A stretch of 64,000 nucleotides of DNA, from positions 4,154,001 to 4,218,000 of the forward strand of contig NZ_CP049868.1 of NCBI RefSeq assembly GCF_011303555.1, written 5' to 3'. The position numbers and the translations under genes are program-made. Source of the DNA: Pedobacter sp. HDW13. GTDB taxonomy: Bacteria; Bacteroidota; Bacteroidia; Sphingobacteriales; Sphingobacteriaceae. Below, piece after piece: positions 1 through 7,754 of this stretch. Numbering within the stretch: position 1 is the first letter of the stretch; every line of letters begins with the position of its first letter. The notes under the pieces are model-generated. The model was given only the letters and a program-made list of their open reading frames with translations, searched no databases and was not told where the DNA came from.

Positions 1-497
1 TTTCTTTTTTGCTCCCTATTTTCTTTACGCTAAAGGTAAAATAATGCTGGTACAGGTAGCTGAAAAGGGCCATTAAAACCGATACCAATATACGTGAAAG
101 CACTGCCAGCGTTGGATAATCTCTTAACAACTCGAGTAAAAACTTTAAAAGCACGTAGTTGGCCAGTATGTTAATAAACTGCAAATTTAAAAACCGGAAC
201 AACTGAACCCTGCCTTTTAACTGGCTGTGCGTAAAGATGATATACTTGTTGAGCAAGAAGCTGGTTGGGATAGCGATAGAATAATCGACAAAAAGAGAAG
301 CTGTTTCTCTTTGTACTACCAACAAGCCAAAATTTACTTCCTCAGTTTTGAAAATGAAAAAATAGGCAAAATAATAGCTTAATATGCCCAGTAACAAAGT
401 TCCGCCCCTGTAGCCAAATACCTGAAATTATGCAGCGAAATATATTTTTTAAAAGGGGATGGAAAAAATCGATGAGGGCTAATATGGCTACGCGCAT
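1..497 (-). pseudogene. GtrA family membrane protein, frameshifted and cut by window edge
   Basis: The reverse strand encodes a polytopic protein of the GtrA family, flippase-like proteins that help move lipid-linked sugars for surface glycans. The start at 497 gives MRVAILALIDFFHPLL, and then the frame is lost. A second frame resumes with KKYISLHNFRYLATG, and a third carries GTLLLGILSYYFAYFFIF through to base 1 with no stop. Both breaks sit in homopolymers (T6 at 445-450, C4 at 405-408 as read on plus). One extra base in each restores a continuous GtrA-like protein. The C-terminus lies outside the window. The gene is either a real pseudogene or a sequence with two length errors; the family call is fairly safe from the TM pattern. 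Confidence 0.7.
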
Positions 498-520
498 TGT
501 TGTTTTTATTGTTACGGCTG

Positions 521-528
521 CAAAGGTA
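521..528 (-). promoter_or_regulatory. Putative -7 promoter box of the GtrA-like gene
   Basis: On the minus strand the sequence reads TACCTTTG, matching the Bacteroidota -7 consensus TAnnTTTG. It lies 23 bases before the ATG at 497. No convincing -33 TTG is visible. Confidence 0.4.
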
Positions 529-612
529 AATTAATTTTTAAACTGTAGGATTTTGCCTAAAGTAAATTCCCTGGCTTTTTTTAAGACCTGGACCTTATAA
601 AAATATTAAATT

Positions 613-1302
613 TTATTGGTTGTTGCTGTAAAAAGTAGGTTGGGCGACAAAATCAATAACCGTACAATAATTAAAGGATGGATGGGGCTGTATGCTAACG
701 CCAACTGTGTTGAGTTTATATTTCTGATCTAATATATTGAAGCGATGGCCTAACGAAGGTACGCCACAATCTAAAAGTAGGTGGCAAACAATATCGAGGC
801 TTTTGCTGTAACCAAAATCGATATTCTCGCTCATAGCCTTGTTGGGGAAATATCTGGACAGGCGTTTAGAAAATTTATCGCCGTTGCTGCTTTCGTGGGT
901 ATCGAGGTTGTTGCGGTTTAAATCTGCAGCGTGGCCGCGACTTAGTGCCGTTAGTTTTTCATCGGGGTAAAACATGGGCAGGTTTTTTATGCCCTGCAAA
1001 TGTTTGTATAAGGAAGTATAGTAAGAGTTTGTACGCGTTATTTTTAGCTGATTGTAATTGCGGTATTGCCGTACATTGGCATTGTATTTATCGATGTAAT
1101 CTTCTAAAAATGTGTTGTAAAACCGTGGGCCATCCAGGCGGATGAGGTTCATTAACAGAATTACGTTTTTTTCTTCGTTAGTGAGGTAGCTGGCGTTTAC
1201 AGCAGTATTGGCCTTTCTGATTTCGGCATCTGACCATTCTTGGGCCGAAACTTTGTTGTAGCATAAAATAGATAATAACAGGGCTAAAAAAAGGCGGTGC
1301 AT
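613..1302 (-). CDS. Secreted CAP-domain (SCP/PR-1-like) protein
   Basis: The protein is about 229 residues. An ATG at 1302 is preferred over the upstream one because it begins a clean signal peptide (MHRLFLALLLSILCYNKVSA, cut before QEW). The mature part has CAP-domain features: an N-terminal helix YLTNEEKNVILLMNLIR, a central ALSRGHAADL with the His, a THESS stretch, then SENIDFG and GHRFNIL near the end. CAP proteins are extracellular and their exact biochemical role in bacteria is mostly unknown. It stands alone, with no same-strand neighbour within 150 bases in front of it. The family is confident; the function is not known. Confidence 0.75.
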   Translation of the reverse strand: MHRLFLALLLSILCYNKVSAQEWSDAEIRKANTAVNASYLTNEEKNVILLMNLIRLDGPRFYNTFLEDYIDKYNANVRQYRNYNQLKITRTNSYYTSLYKHLQGIKNLPMFYPDEKLTALSRGHAADLNRNNLDTHESSNGDKFSKRLSRYFPNKAMSENIDFGYSKSLDIVCHLLLDCGVPSLGHRFNILDQKYKLNTVGVSIQPHPSFNYCTVIDFVAQPTFYSNNQ

Positions 1303-1456
1303 CCAGGTATGTTTGTCTTTGTATGTGGATAACGCCAATTGAAACCTTTTATTTTCCGGGAGGAGAAATTTAAAACAAATTTAACCGCAAAGGGAATCAC
1401 ATGGTAAAAGCTGTTTGCTTAGGCTCCATATACTTTGCGGTTAAAAATATCGGGGC

Positions 1457-2221
1457 TTATAAAAACATACCGCCCGATGCTTCAATGCGTTGGGCATTAA
1501 TCCACCGCGCATCTTCGGTGCATAAGAAGGCTATAATGCCACCAATATCATCGGGCAAACCTACACGGCCTAATGCTGTATTGGCTGCAATGCCGGCGTT
1601 CAACTGCTCGTTATCGCGTACTACGCCACCACCAAAATCGGTTTCGATTGCGCCTGGCGCAACAATGTTCGATCTGATCCCTTTGGCTCCTAATTCTTTA
1701 GCCTGGTATTTGGTTAAAGTTTCCATTGCACCTTTCATTGAGGCGTAGGCGGCATAACCGGGAGTTGAGAACCGGGCAAGTCCGCTTGATATGTTAATGA
1801 TGGCACCGCCATTATTTAAAACCGGAAGTGTTTTTTGGGTTAAAAAGAATGGTCCTTTAAACTGGATATCTACCAGTGTATCGAACTGCTCCTCGGTGGT
1901 TTCGGCAAAGGAGGCATGGATGCCAATACCTGCATTATTGATTAAAAAATCAAATTTTTCAGTATTAAAGGTGTTTTTTAACGTTGCTTTAACCTCTGCA
2001 ACAAAAGCATCAAAGCCTTTGGCATCAGCTACATTTAGCTGTAATGCTGCGGCTTGTACACCAAGCTGCTTAATTTCTGCCACGGTATTTTCGGCTTCTT
2101 CTTTTTTAGATTGATAGGTAAGGATCACACCTATCCCTTTTTCTGCAATTTTTAAGGCCGCATTTTTTCCCAGTCCGCGGCTGCCACCGGTTACCAAGGC
2201 AATTTTATTTTGTTTTTCCAT
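1457..2221 (-). CDS. Short-chain dehydrogenase/reductase (SDR family)
   Basis: This is a classical 254-residue cytoplasmic SDR. The cofactor-binding TGGSRGLG is at residues 11-18, NNAG at 95-98, the catalytic Ser around 145 and the YASMK (YxxxK) pair at 159-163. The basic residues after the glycine motif (R15, K19) and the QSKKEE stretch suggest NADP(H) preference, which is inference. The substrate cannot be told from sequence. It is preceded on the same strand, 86 bases away, by an AraC-type regulator that plausibly controls it. The intervening region also holds a TAnnTTTG box, so it can be transcribed on its own. Confidence 0.85.
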   Translation of the reverse strand: MEKQNKIALVTGGSRGLGKNAALKIAEKGIGVILTYQSKKEEAENTVAEIKQLGVQAAALQLNVADAKGFDAFVAEVKATLKNTFNTEKFDFLINNAGIGIHASFAETTEEQFDTLVDIQFKGPFFLTQKTLPVLNNGGAIINISSGLARFSTPGYAAYASMKGAMETLTKYQAKELGAKGIRSNIVAPGAIETDFGGGVVRDNEQLNAGIAANTALGRVGLPDDIGGIIAFLCTEDARWINAQRIEASGGMFL

Positions 2222-2240
2222 TTTCTTTTAATTTGTTAAA

Positions 2241-2248
2241 CAAAATTA
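2241..2248 (-). promoter_or_regulatory. Putative -7 promoter box of the SDR gene
   Basis: TAATTTTG on the minus strand, 19 bases ahead of the SDR ATG. It matches TAnnTTTG and lies in the AraC-SDR spacer. Confidence 0.4.
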
Positions 2249-2307
2249 GATCGAAAAGTGCTGAAAAAATGGTGACTGCTTAAGTTAAAATGGTGAGAGT
2301 TTAAGTT

Positions 2308-2712
2308 TTATATGGTGACAATTTCCTTATTTGCCAGCGAACTGAAGTAAGCTTCGCGGTATTGTTTAGGCGTTTGACCAGAAAAATGCTTGAAAAACTT
2401 AGTGAAATTAGAAGGATCGTAGGTTAATATCCGCGCAATTTCGGCAATGGGCATGCTGATGTTTTGTAGCATCGATTTTGAAATATCCATTAAACGCTCT
2501 TCGAAAAAGTAACAGGGCGAATGGCCAGTGGCCGATTTAATGGTATTACTCAAATGGGTGGGGTGGACATGAATCAGCTCGGCAAAATCCCTCACCTCGA
2601 ACATTTCTGTAATGCGGCCTGATACCACATCATCAAGATGCTTATCTAATTCTTTTAAGAAATCGGCAGCAATTTCGTGTTGGCGGGCAAAAAACTTCTG
2701 TGGAATTTTCAT
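2308..2712 (-). CDS. Short AraC-family transcriptional regulator
   Basis: A 134-residue protein that is almost only the AraC/XylS DNA-binding domain. The first helix-turn-helix is around residues 40-65 (FAELIHVHPTHLSNTIKSAT) and the second around 85-120 (IAEIARILTYDPSNFTKFFK, then GQTPKQYR). The usual N-terminal ligand-sensing domain is reduced to about 35 helical residues, so any effector binding is unclear. It sits upstream of the SDR gene in the same orientation and is the natural candidate to control it. A TATATTTG box lies just upstream. Confidence 0.8.
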   Translation of the reverse strand: MKIPQKFFARQHEIAADFLKELDKHLDDVVSGRITEMFEVRDFAELIHVHPTHLSNTIKSATGHSPCYFFEERLMDISKSMLQNISMPIAEIARILTYDPSNFTKFFKHFSGQTPKQYREAYFSSLANKEIVTI

Positions 2713-2732
2713 CTCCTTGCAATTGGTATAAA

Positions 2733-2740
2733 CAAATATA
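2733..2740 (-). promoter_or_regulatory. Putative -7 promoter box of the AraC-type gene
   Basis: TATATTTG on the minus strand, about 20 bases before the ATG at 2712, fitting TAnnTTTG. Confidence 0.45.
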
Positions 2741-2799
2741 ATATTGCGGCCAGCAAATCGGAAATTTGCTTTATTCTTAAAACTTTTATGACCTCCTGA

Positions 2800-3645
2800 T
2801 TATTTTATTTTTTTACCGGTACCCAGCCAAATCAGGCTGTTTAAAATCATTTGGTTCTGGTTATCGTTTGCAAAAGTAAGCGAAAGGGCTTTGCTAGTGT
2901 TATCGTATTTATGTTCATAATCCATATCGTTGTGCCCCATGTTTACATAAACCATTTTGTAGTTTTTGTTACTCCACACTACCGGATAATAACCGTTGTG
3001 CCAAATTTCGTGTGCTTTAGGGCCTGTGCCCAGCGGGAAACTGGTAGAATCGATAGCTAGCAGGATTTGTATGTCGGGATTTTTACGCAGGTCGTTCTGC
3101 CACCTGTACCATTCGTTGGGCTGCGATTTAAAAGTTTGTGGCAGATTTTTGGTAACCGGGTGTTTCCTGTTTTCTACATGGAGTACAGCCGAAGTTGGTC
3201 GCCAGGTATTGCTGCCATAACCTCCCGAGCCTAAAAAGGTGTTGTGGTACCAACTCCAGTTTTGATCGAAAGCAGATTTGGCCAATGCAAAGGCCGAAAA
3301 ATGAAAGCCCATCCAGCCGCCACCTTTTTCCATATATTTTTGGAAAGCTTCGCGTTGTTCTGGTTTTTCGGGGCGGGTATCCAGAAACAAAACTACCTGG
3401 TATTTAGCCAGAAAAGCTGCATTTAAATTATCCCAGTTGGCTGTAGAATCGTAACTGAAATGGTATTTGTTGGCCATTTTCGGAAACCACTTATTGGCTT
3501 CATGTACAAAGCTGATGTGTGCCAGATCGCTTTTTGCAGTATAAAACGCAATTACCCTGAATTTAGGTTTGAGCTGAGCATGTAGCATTACTGTGCCCAG
3601 CGCGATTAATAAAAAAGTAAGTATTGGTTTCTTGAAGCGATGCAT
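2800..3645 (-). CDS. Exported ThuA-domain protein
   Basis: 281 residues with an N-terminal signal peptide (MHRFKKPILTFLLIALGTVM, AHAQ-like end). The rest matches the ThuA / glutamine-amidotransferase-like fold: FRVIAFYTAKSDLAH, then KYQVVLFLDTRPE, GGGWMGFHFSAFA, and the late GHNDMDYEHKYDN. In Bacteroidota ThuA proteins occur in carbohydrate-use contexts. A sugar-related envelope role is inference, because no sugar-catabolic genes are nearby. It is a single gene with no operon partner. The class-I amidotransferase Cys is not obvious, as is usual for ThuA proteins. Confidence 0.8.
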   Translation of the reverse strand: MHRFKKPILTFLLIALGTVMLHAQLKPKFRVIAFYTAKSDLAHISFVHEANKWFPKMANKYHFSYDSTANWDNLNAAFLAKYQVVLFLDTRPEKPEQREAFQKYMEKGGGWMGFHFSAFALAKSAFDQNWSWYHNTFLGSGGYGSNTWRPTSAVLHVENRKHPVTKNLPQTFKSQPNEWYRWQNDLRKNPDIQILLAIDSTSFPLGTGPKAHEIWHNGYYPVVWSNKNYKMVYVNMGHNDMDYEHKYDNTSKALSLTFANDNQNQMILNSLIWLGTGKKIK

Positions 3646-3784
3646 TCGGCTAGATTATCTGTCTAAATTAAACAATGCATCCTTAAATTGAATGAATTGA
3701 AGCTGCTTATAAGACCAAATGTGGCCTCGTTAAGCGTTCAAACGATTGATAATTTTTGATTAGCTCATCTTGCATGTTTTTAAA

Positions 3785-3816
3785 ATACGAAAGCCGCTGA
3801 TCTTTAATCAACGGCT
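3785..3816 (-). terminator. Intrinsic terminator of the duplicated-domain lipoprotein gene
   Basis: Stem AGCCGCTGAT / ATCAACGGCT (one C-A mismatch) with a 5-base loop, followed on the minus strand by TTTCGTATTTT. It lies 14 bases past the stop of the gene at 3830. Confidence 0.6.
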
Positions 3817-3829
3817 AAGAGTTTTGCAA

Positions 3830-4702
3830 TTACAATTTAGTAAATGGTAAATCGAAAGTGCCCTCAGTAACATCTACTGATGTGTTGATCGTACCATCCT
3901 CGTTAGGTGCTTTAAATGCAAATGTTCCTTTTAATTTGTTACCCGCTTCACTTGTAATAACTAAAGTGCCACTTACAGCAGCAAATGAGCCGGTAGGACC
4001 TTGATCTTTCATGTAAACGCCGGTTCCATCGTTTGCCAAATCGTAAGTGCCCAGGCCTTTATACCCAATAACAGAAAGTATCAAGCGTTTATCGCCATTG
4101 ATGGTTGTAATCGTGAGTAATTTACCAAGAGGAGAAGTTATAGATGATGCCTCGCCGGTAAAGCCAATTTTGGTTCCATCTATTTTAGCACTTAAATTAT
4201 TGGTACTGTTATTGGTTTCGGGTAGTTTAACTGGCACCAGACTAATGCTAAACTGACCTTCGGTAATGGTTTTGCTTGCTAAAGCGGCTATGTTTTCTCC
4301 TTTAAATTCAAAAGTGCCCTTAATGTATTTATCAGCTAAGTAGCTGGTTACTTTAATGATTCCGGCCGAAGTACCATAATAAGCATCTTGCAAACCTGCA
4401 GGACCTTCCATGTAAGTTGCAATATTATTATCAACTACTTTATAGGTGCCTATACCTTTAAAATCATCGATGGTTAAGCCAAAGCCTTTTAAATCTTTGT
4501 TACCTATAATTTGAATGGTAGTTTTTTTATCCAAGGTGTAAAATTGTGCAGAGGCAAATGTGCATTGCAATAAATTGCCATCGATTTTGCCGCTCATGGT
4601 TGATAAATCCCATTCAGGGTGATAATCGATTTCTTTTTTACAGGATGAAGTAACGAAAAGGCAAAATACTGCCAGTAATGCGAATTTGAAAGCTAATTTC
4701 AC
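3830..4702 (-). CDS. Lipoprotein with two tandem copies of one beta-rich domain
   Basis: 290 residues. The lipobox ends at the Cys of VTSSCKKE (about residue 21), so this is an SPII lipoprotein of the periplasm or outer membrane. The rest is an internal duplication. Copy 1 (about 36-155) and copy 2 (about 168-285) share the order SGKIDG / SAKIDG, then FKGIGTYKV / YKGLGTYDL, YMEGPAG / YMKDQGPTG, IKGTFEFKG / LKGTFAFKA, and ITEGQFSI / VTEGTFDL. Similar single-copy domains occur in Bacteroidota lipoproteins of unknown function (DUF6252-like, from memory). No enzymatic residues stand out; it may be a binding module. A TATCTTTG box precedes it and a hairpin follows. Confidence 0.75.
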   Translation of the reverse strand: MKLAFKFALLAVFCLFVTSSCKKEIDYHPEWDLSTMSGKIDGNLLQCTFASAQFYTLDKKTTIQIIGNKDLKGFGLTIDDFKGIGTYKVVDNNIATYMEGPAGLQDAYYGTSAGIIKVTSYLADKYIKGTFEFKGENIAALASKTITEGQFSISLVPVKLPETNNSTNNLSAKIDGTKIGFTGEASSITSPLGKLLTITTINGDKRLILSVIGYKGLGTYDLANDGTGVYMKDQGPTGSFAAVSGTLVITSEAGNKLKGTFAFKAPNEDGTINTSVDVTEGTFDLPFTKL

Positions 4703-4736
4703 GAAGGTTAATTTGAAAGGTTAATTAATTAAGTAG

Positions 4737-4744
4737 CAAAGATA
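4737..4744 (-). promoter_or_regulatory. Putative -7 promoter box of the duplicated-domain lipoprotein
   Basis: TATCTTTG on the minus strand, 34 bases before the ATG at 4702, matching TAnnTTTG. Confidence 0.45.
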
Positions 4745-4759
4745 TAGAATTTAGCAACG

Positions 4760-5437
4760 TTATATGGGAAACACATGCAGTTTTTTAACAAACCTTTCGC
4801 GCTGGTACCAGTCGTTGTATACCAGTTCGATTTGCTTTACTTCGAAGGTTCCAAAATCAAAATCACGGTATTTTTCCAGGAGGTTTACCAGTGCAACCGG
4901 ATTTTGCAATGGTTTTCGAAAGCGGACAATGGTGGCATGTGCCGTTTGGATAGCGTATCGCTTATCGATGCTTTGCTGTAAATCAGGATTTTTGAATGCA
5001 ACTCTTAAATCGTCACGAATCTGGTTCAGCGTTTCTGTTAAAAAGCCCTGTATTAAAATGCACGATGGCGAAGCAGTAAGCCCTTTGAACTGAATTTTGA
5101 AACCTTTATGCCGGGCTAGAACCTCATGGACCAGGCTAACATAATCCTGTACATCAATATCATTTAAGTCGAAACCAACATAGCATGAAATGATGGACAT
5201 TAAGGTAATGTGGATATCACTGTTGTGGTAAAAATACTGATCGGGCTCAATGGCTTTTACCTCAGCCAAAAACTCCTGAATTTGGGTATTTGTTGCCAAA
5301 TCAGGTCTGATCACCAGGGTAATGCCCAGGCGCTTGTCAGTTTCATCATCAATTAACGGATCTATTTCGTATTTACCTACAGCAATTTTTGTAACAGCAT
5401 CTCTGTAAAGTTTATTGTAGTGTTCGCTTAAATTCAT
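4760..5437 (-). CDS. 2H phosphoesterase-superfamily protein (2'-5' RNA ligase-like)
   Basis: About 225 residues. Two HxT motifs, HITL near residue 80 and HATI near residue 170, are the catalytic signature of the 2H phosphoesterase fold that acts on 2',3'-cyclic or 2'-5' phosphodiester bonds. The spacing and two-lobed layout fit. The substrate is unknown. The second ATG (5437) is preferred because the first one (5449) directly follows the U-tract of a terminator hairpin. It lies downstream of glyS, but that terminator separates them, so joint transcription would need readthrough. Confidence 0.65.
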   Translation of the reverse strand: MNLSEHYNKLYRDAVTKIAVGKYEIDPLIDDETDKRLGITLVIRPDLATNTQIQEFLAEVKAIEPDQYFYHNSDIHITLMSIISCYVGFDLNDIDVQDYVSLVHEVLARHKGFKIQFKGLTASPSCILIQGFLTETLNQIRDDLRVAFKNPDLQQSIDKRYAIQTAHATIVRFRKPLQNPVALVNLLEKYRDFDFGTFEVKQIELVYNDWYQRERFVKKLHVFPI

Positions 5438-5447
5438 TTTCTCTTGC

Positions 5448-5479
5448 ATAAAAAAGTCGCAGGCTTTAGCCTGCGACTT
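5448..5479 (-). terminator. Strong intrinsic terminator after glyS
   Basis: A perfect 11-bp stem AAGTCGCAGGC / GCCTGCGACTT with loop TTTA (5454-5479), followed on the minus strand by a T6 tract. It lies between the glyS stop (5522) and the 2H gene. Confidence 0.85.
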
Positions 5480-5521
5480 AATATTATTTATGGTGTGCTT
5501 AGCTGTCTAAGATGGAAAAAA

Positions 5522-7165
5522 CTAAGCTAACAAAGTTTTCCAGCTGGTGGCTTTACCAATAATATCACCTAAATCGGCAATGGCAATACGTTCTTGTTCC
5601 ATACTGTCGCGGTGACGGATGGTTACGGTATTGTCTTCTAAACTCTGGTGATCTACCGTGATACAGAAAGGTGTACCTACTGCATCCTGACGGCGGTAGC
5701 GTTTACCGATTGCATCTTTTTCTTCATAAATACAGTTGAAATCGAATTTCAGTGCATCCATAATTTCGCGTGCTTTTTCTGGCAGACCATCTTTTTTCGT
5801 TAGCGGAAAAATAGCCACTTTATATGGAGCCAAAGCAGGGTGTAGGCGCAATAAAGTACGGCTATCCTGTTTATCTTCAGTGCTTAAATCCTGCTCTTCA
5901 AAAGCATTGATCATGGTTAGCAGGAACATGCGATCTAAACCAATTGAAGTTTCGATTACATAAGGAACGTAATTTCCATAAGGTTTACCTTCTTCATTTA
6001 AATCGTTATCGAAATATTGCATTTTCTTACCCGAATATTCTTGGTGTTGCGTTAAATCGAAATCGGTGCGGCTATGGATACCTTCAACCTCTTTAAATCC
6101 AAACGGGAATTCGAACTCGATATCGGTTGCGGCGTTAGCGTAGTGGGCCAGTTTAACGTGGTCGTGGTAGCGGTATTTCTCTGGCGCAGTACCCAAAGCC
6201 CTGTGCCATTTTAAACGTGCTTCTTTCCAGTATTCGAACCATTTTTTGTCTTCACCCGGACGAACGAAAAACTGCATTTCCATTTGCTCGAACTCACGCA
6301 TACGCATAATAAACTGACGGGCAATTACCTCGTTTCTGAAAGCCTTACCAATTTGCGCAATACCGAAAGGAATTTTCATCCTGCCCGATTTTTGTACATT
6401 CAAGAAGTTTACAAAAATACCTTGTGCCGTTTCCGGACGAAGATACACTTCATCACTTCCTTCAGCCATGGCACCAAACTGGGTGCTAAACATCAGGTTA
6501 AACTGACGTACATCTGTCCAGTTAGAGGTTTTAGAAATTGGGCAGATTACTTTATAATTTACGATTAAATCTTTTAGCTGAGCCAGGTTTTCTGATTTAA
6601 GCGCCAGGTTCATTTCTACTTCCAGTGCTAAACCTTTTTTAACAAATCTCCAGCTTGCTTCTTCAACAAAAGGATATTTGGTATGATCTAAAATCGTTTC
6701 TTCATCTGTAAAACCCGGAACCCAGGCAGCCTGGCCTTCATCGCTTAAACCCAGTATTTCTTGTTGAAACGCTTTAAATTTAGCCCGGTTATCTTCGCTG
6801 AAGTTGGCTAATTCAGCATATAATTCATCAATTTTATTTTCTAATAACTGATCAGCACGGTAGCGTTTTTTCGAATCCTTGTTGTCAATCATCGGGTCGT
6901 TAAAACCATCTACGTGTCCGCTGGCTTTCCATACTTTAGGGTGCATAAAAATTGCAGAATCTATACCTACAATGTTTTCGTGCATTTGCACCATGGCTTT
7001 CCACCAGTAAGTTTTAATGTTGTTTTTCAACTCGGCACCCAATTGGCCATAGTCGTAAACGGCACTTAAACCGTCGTATATTTCGCTGCTCTGAAATACG
7101 AAACCGTATTCTTTAGCGTGTGAGATTACATTTTTAAATTGTTCGTCGTTATTCTTTTGAGCCAT
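5522..7165 (-). CDS. glyS: Glycine--tRNA ligase (class II, single-chain dimer type)
   Basis: 547 residues. The enzyme charges tRNA-Gly in the cytoplasm. It has class II features: YLRPETAQGIFVNF and the motif-2 segment IGKAFRNEV around residue 275, the GLDRMFLL motif 3 around 415, and a C-terminal anticodon-binding domain starting at APYKVAIFPL. It is the alpha2 (eukaryote/archaeal-like) form usual in Bacteroidota, not the GlyQ/GlyS heterotetramer. A TATATTTG box ends only 8 bases before the ATG, so the transcript probably has almost no leader. A strong hairpin terminates it. Confidence 0.95.
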   Translation of the reverse strand: MAQKNNDEQFKNVISHAKEYGFVFQSSEIYDGLSAVYDYGQLGAELKNNIKTYWWKAMVQMHENIVGIDSAIFMHPKVWKASGHVDGFNDPMIDNKDSKKRYRADQLLENKIDELYAELANFSEDNRAKFKAFQQEILGLSDEGQAAWVPGFTDEETILDHTKYPFVEEASWRFVKKGLALEVEMNLALKSENLAQLKDLIVNYKVICPISKTSNWTDVRQFNLMFSTQFGAMAEGSDEVYLRPETAQGIFVNFLNVQKSGRMKIPFGIAQIGKAFRNEVIARQFIMRMREFEQMEMQFFVRPGEDKKWFEYWKEARLKWHRALGTAPEKYRYHDHVKLAHYANAATDIEFEFPFGFKEVEGIHSRTDFDLTQHQEYSGKKMQYFDNDLNEEGKPYGNYVPYVIETSIGLDRMFLLTMINAFEEQDLSTEDKQDSRTLLRLHPALAPYKVAIFPLTKKDGLPEKAREIMDALKFDFNCIYEEKDAIGKRYRRQDAVGTPFCITVDHQSLEDNTVTIRHRDSMEQERIAIADLGDIIGKATSWKTLLA

Positions 7166-7173
7166 AATGGTGG

Positions 7174-7181
7174 CAAATATA
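7174..7181 (-). promoter_or_regulatory. Putative -7 promoter box of glyS
   Basis: TATATTTG on the minus strand, 8 bases before the glyS ATG. Transcription would begin at or next to the start codon. Confidence 0.5.
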
Positions 7182-7483
7182 ATAAAAAGGTGGAGGGTTT
7201 AAAGGTATAAGGCTTAAGGTTTTTGATCAATGGTGAAGGAACCACAGATTTTACAATTTCTCCTCTTAATTTAGGTGTTTTAAGGTTTCAAATGCAAACG
7301 AAAGTATCTTGATCAGTCAGCTTACATACGTTATATCCCTTGTATGGTTCAAAATAATCAGCAAAGCAATAGTCGTGCTAGTCGGTTTCTGGGCTCCTGC
7401 TTTACTTCGTTACACTCGTGCCCGCTGCAATCAGGTTTAGGTGGCCAACATGGTAAAGCTATTTATGTTTTTTACTTTATCGC
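7182..7483. other. Spacer upstream of glyS without a recognisable gene
   Basis: Roughly 300 bases with no convincing ORF or RNA. The first part (7189-7220) is purine-rich quasi-repeat (GGTGGAGGGTTTAAAGGTATAAGG) related in reverse complement to the spacer at 42283-42320. The part at 7380-7440 is noticeably more GC-rich than its surroundings. I see nothing I can name. Confidence 0.4.
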
Positions 7484-7525
7484 ATAAAAAAACCGGTGCC
7501 GCTAAATAATTTTAACGGTACCGGT
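7484..7525 (-). terminator. Intrinsic terminator of the subtilase operon
   Basis: Stem ACCGGTGCCG (7492-7501) / CGGTACCGGT (7516-7525), one G-U pair, with a T7 tract after it on the minus strand. It lies 25 bases past the stop of the small I9-like gene. Confidence 0.8.
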
Positions 7526-7550
7526 CTAATTGAGAGACTGTATTTTTTGC

Positions 7551-7754
7551 TTAGATGCTGATATCCCTTTCCTCTTCAACACCAAGCACACCATCAATTT
7601 TCTTAATATCTGCAATTTTATGATTACCCGGAACAATAAGGACTACACCAATTGAATTTAGGATTTCTACCTCTTGTATGCCTGTTTTCTTCAATGCGCT
7701 AACAACAGCATCCATGGCACCATCCTGTACAGATATTAACCATTTTGTTTTCAT
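7551..7754 (-). CDS. Small peptidase-inhibitor I9-like protein
   Basis: 67 residues, no signal peptide. The pattern VEILNSIGVVLIVPGNHK...IKKIDGVLGVEEER is that of subtilisin propeptides (inhibitor I9): a beta strand with alternating hydrophobics, then a 'pGV..VEed' end. Its start overlaps the stop of the subtilase by 4 bases (ATGA), so it is translationally coupled to the protease. The likely role is a free-standing inhibitor or folding helper of that protease, which is inference from family and context. A terminator follows. Confidence 0.65.
   Translation of the reverse strand: MKTKWLISVQDGAMDAVVSALKKTGIQEVEILNSIGVVLIVPGNHKIADIKKIDGVLGVEEERDISI

Noticed and set aside
1791..2114. A plus-strand ORF inside the SDR gene
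   Set aside because: Low-complexity Ser/Ala reading opposite a well-conserved SDR; a reverse-frame shadow. Many similar ones across the window were dropped.
5448..5479. The hairpin as an attenuator of the 2H gene
   Set aside because: The T tract directly follows the stem on the minus strand and sits after the glyS stop, so simple termination explains it; no leader peptide is visible.
7380..7440. A tRNA-like or small RNA gene in the GC-richer patch upstream of glyS
   Set aside because: No cloverleaf pairing, no T-arm GGTTCGA-type sequence, and no terminator follows.
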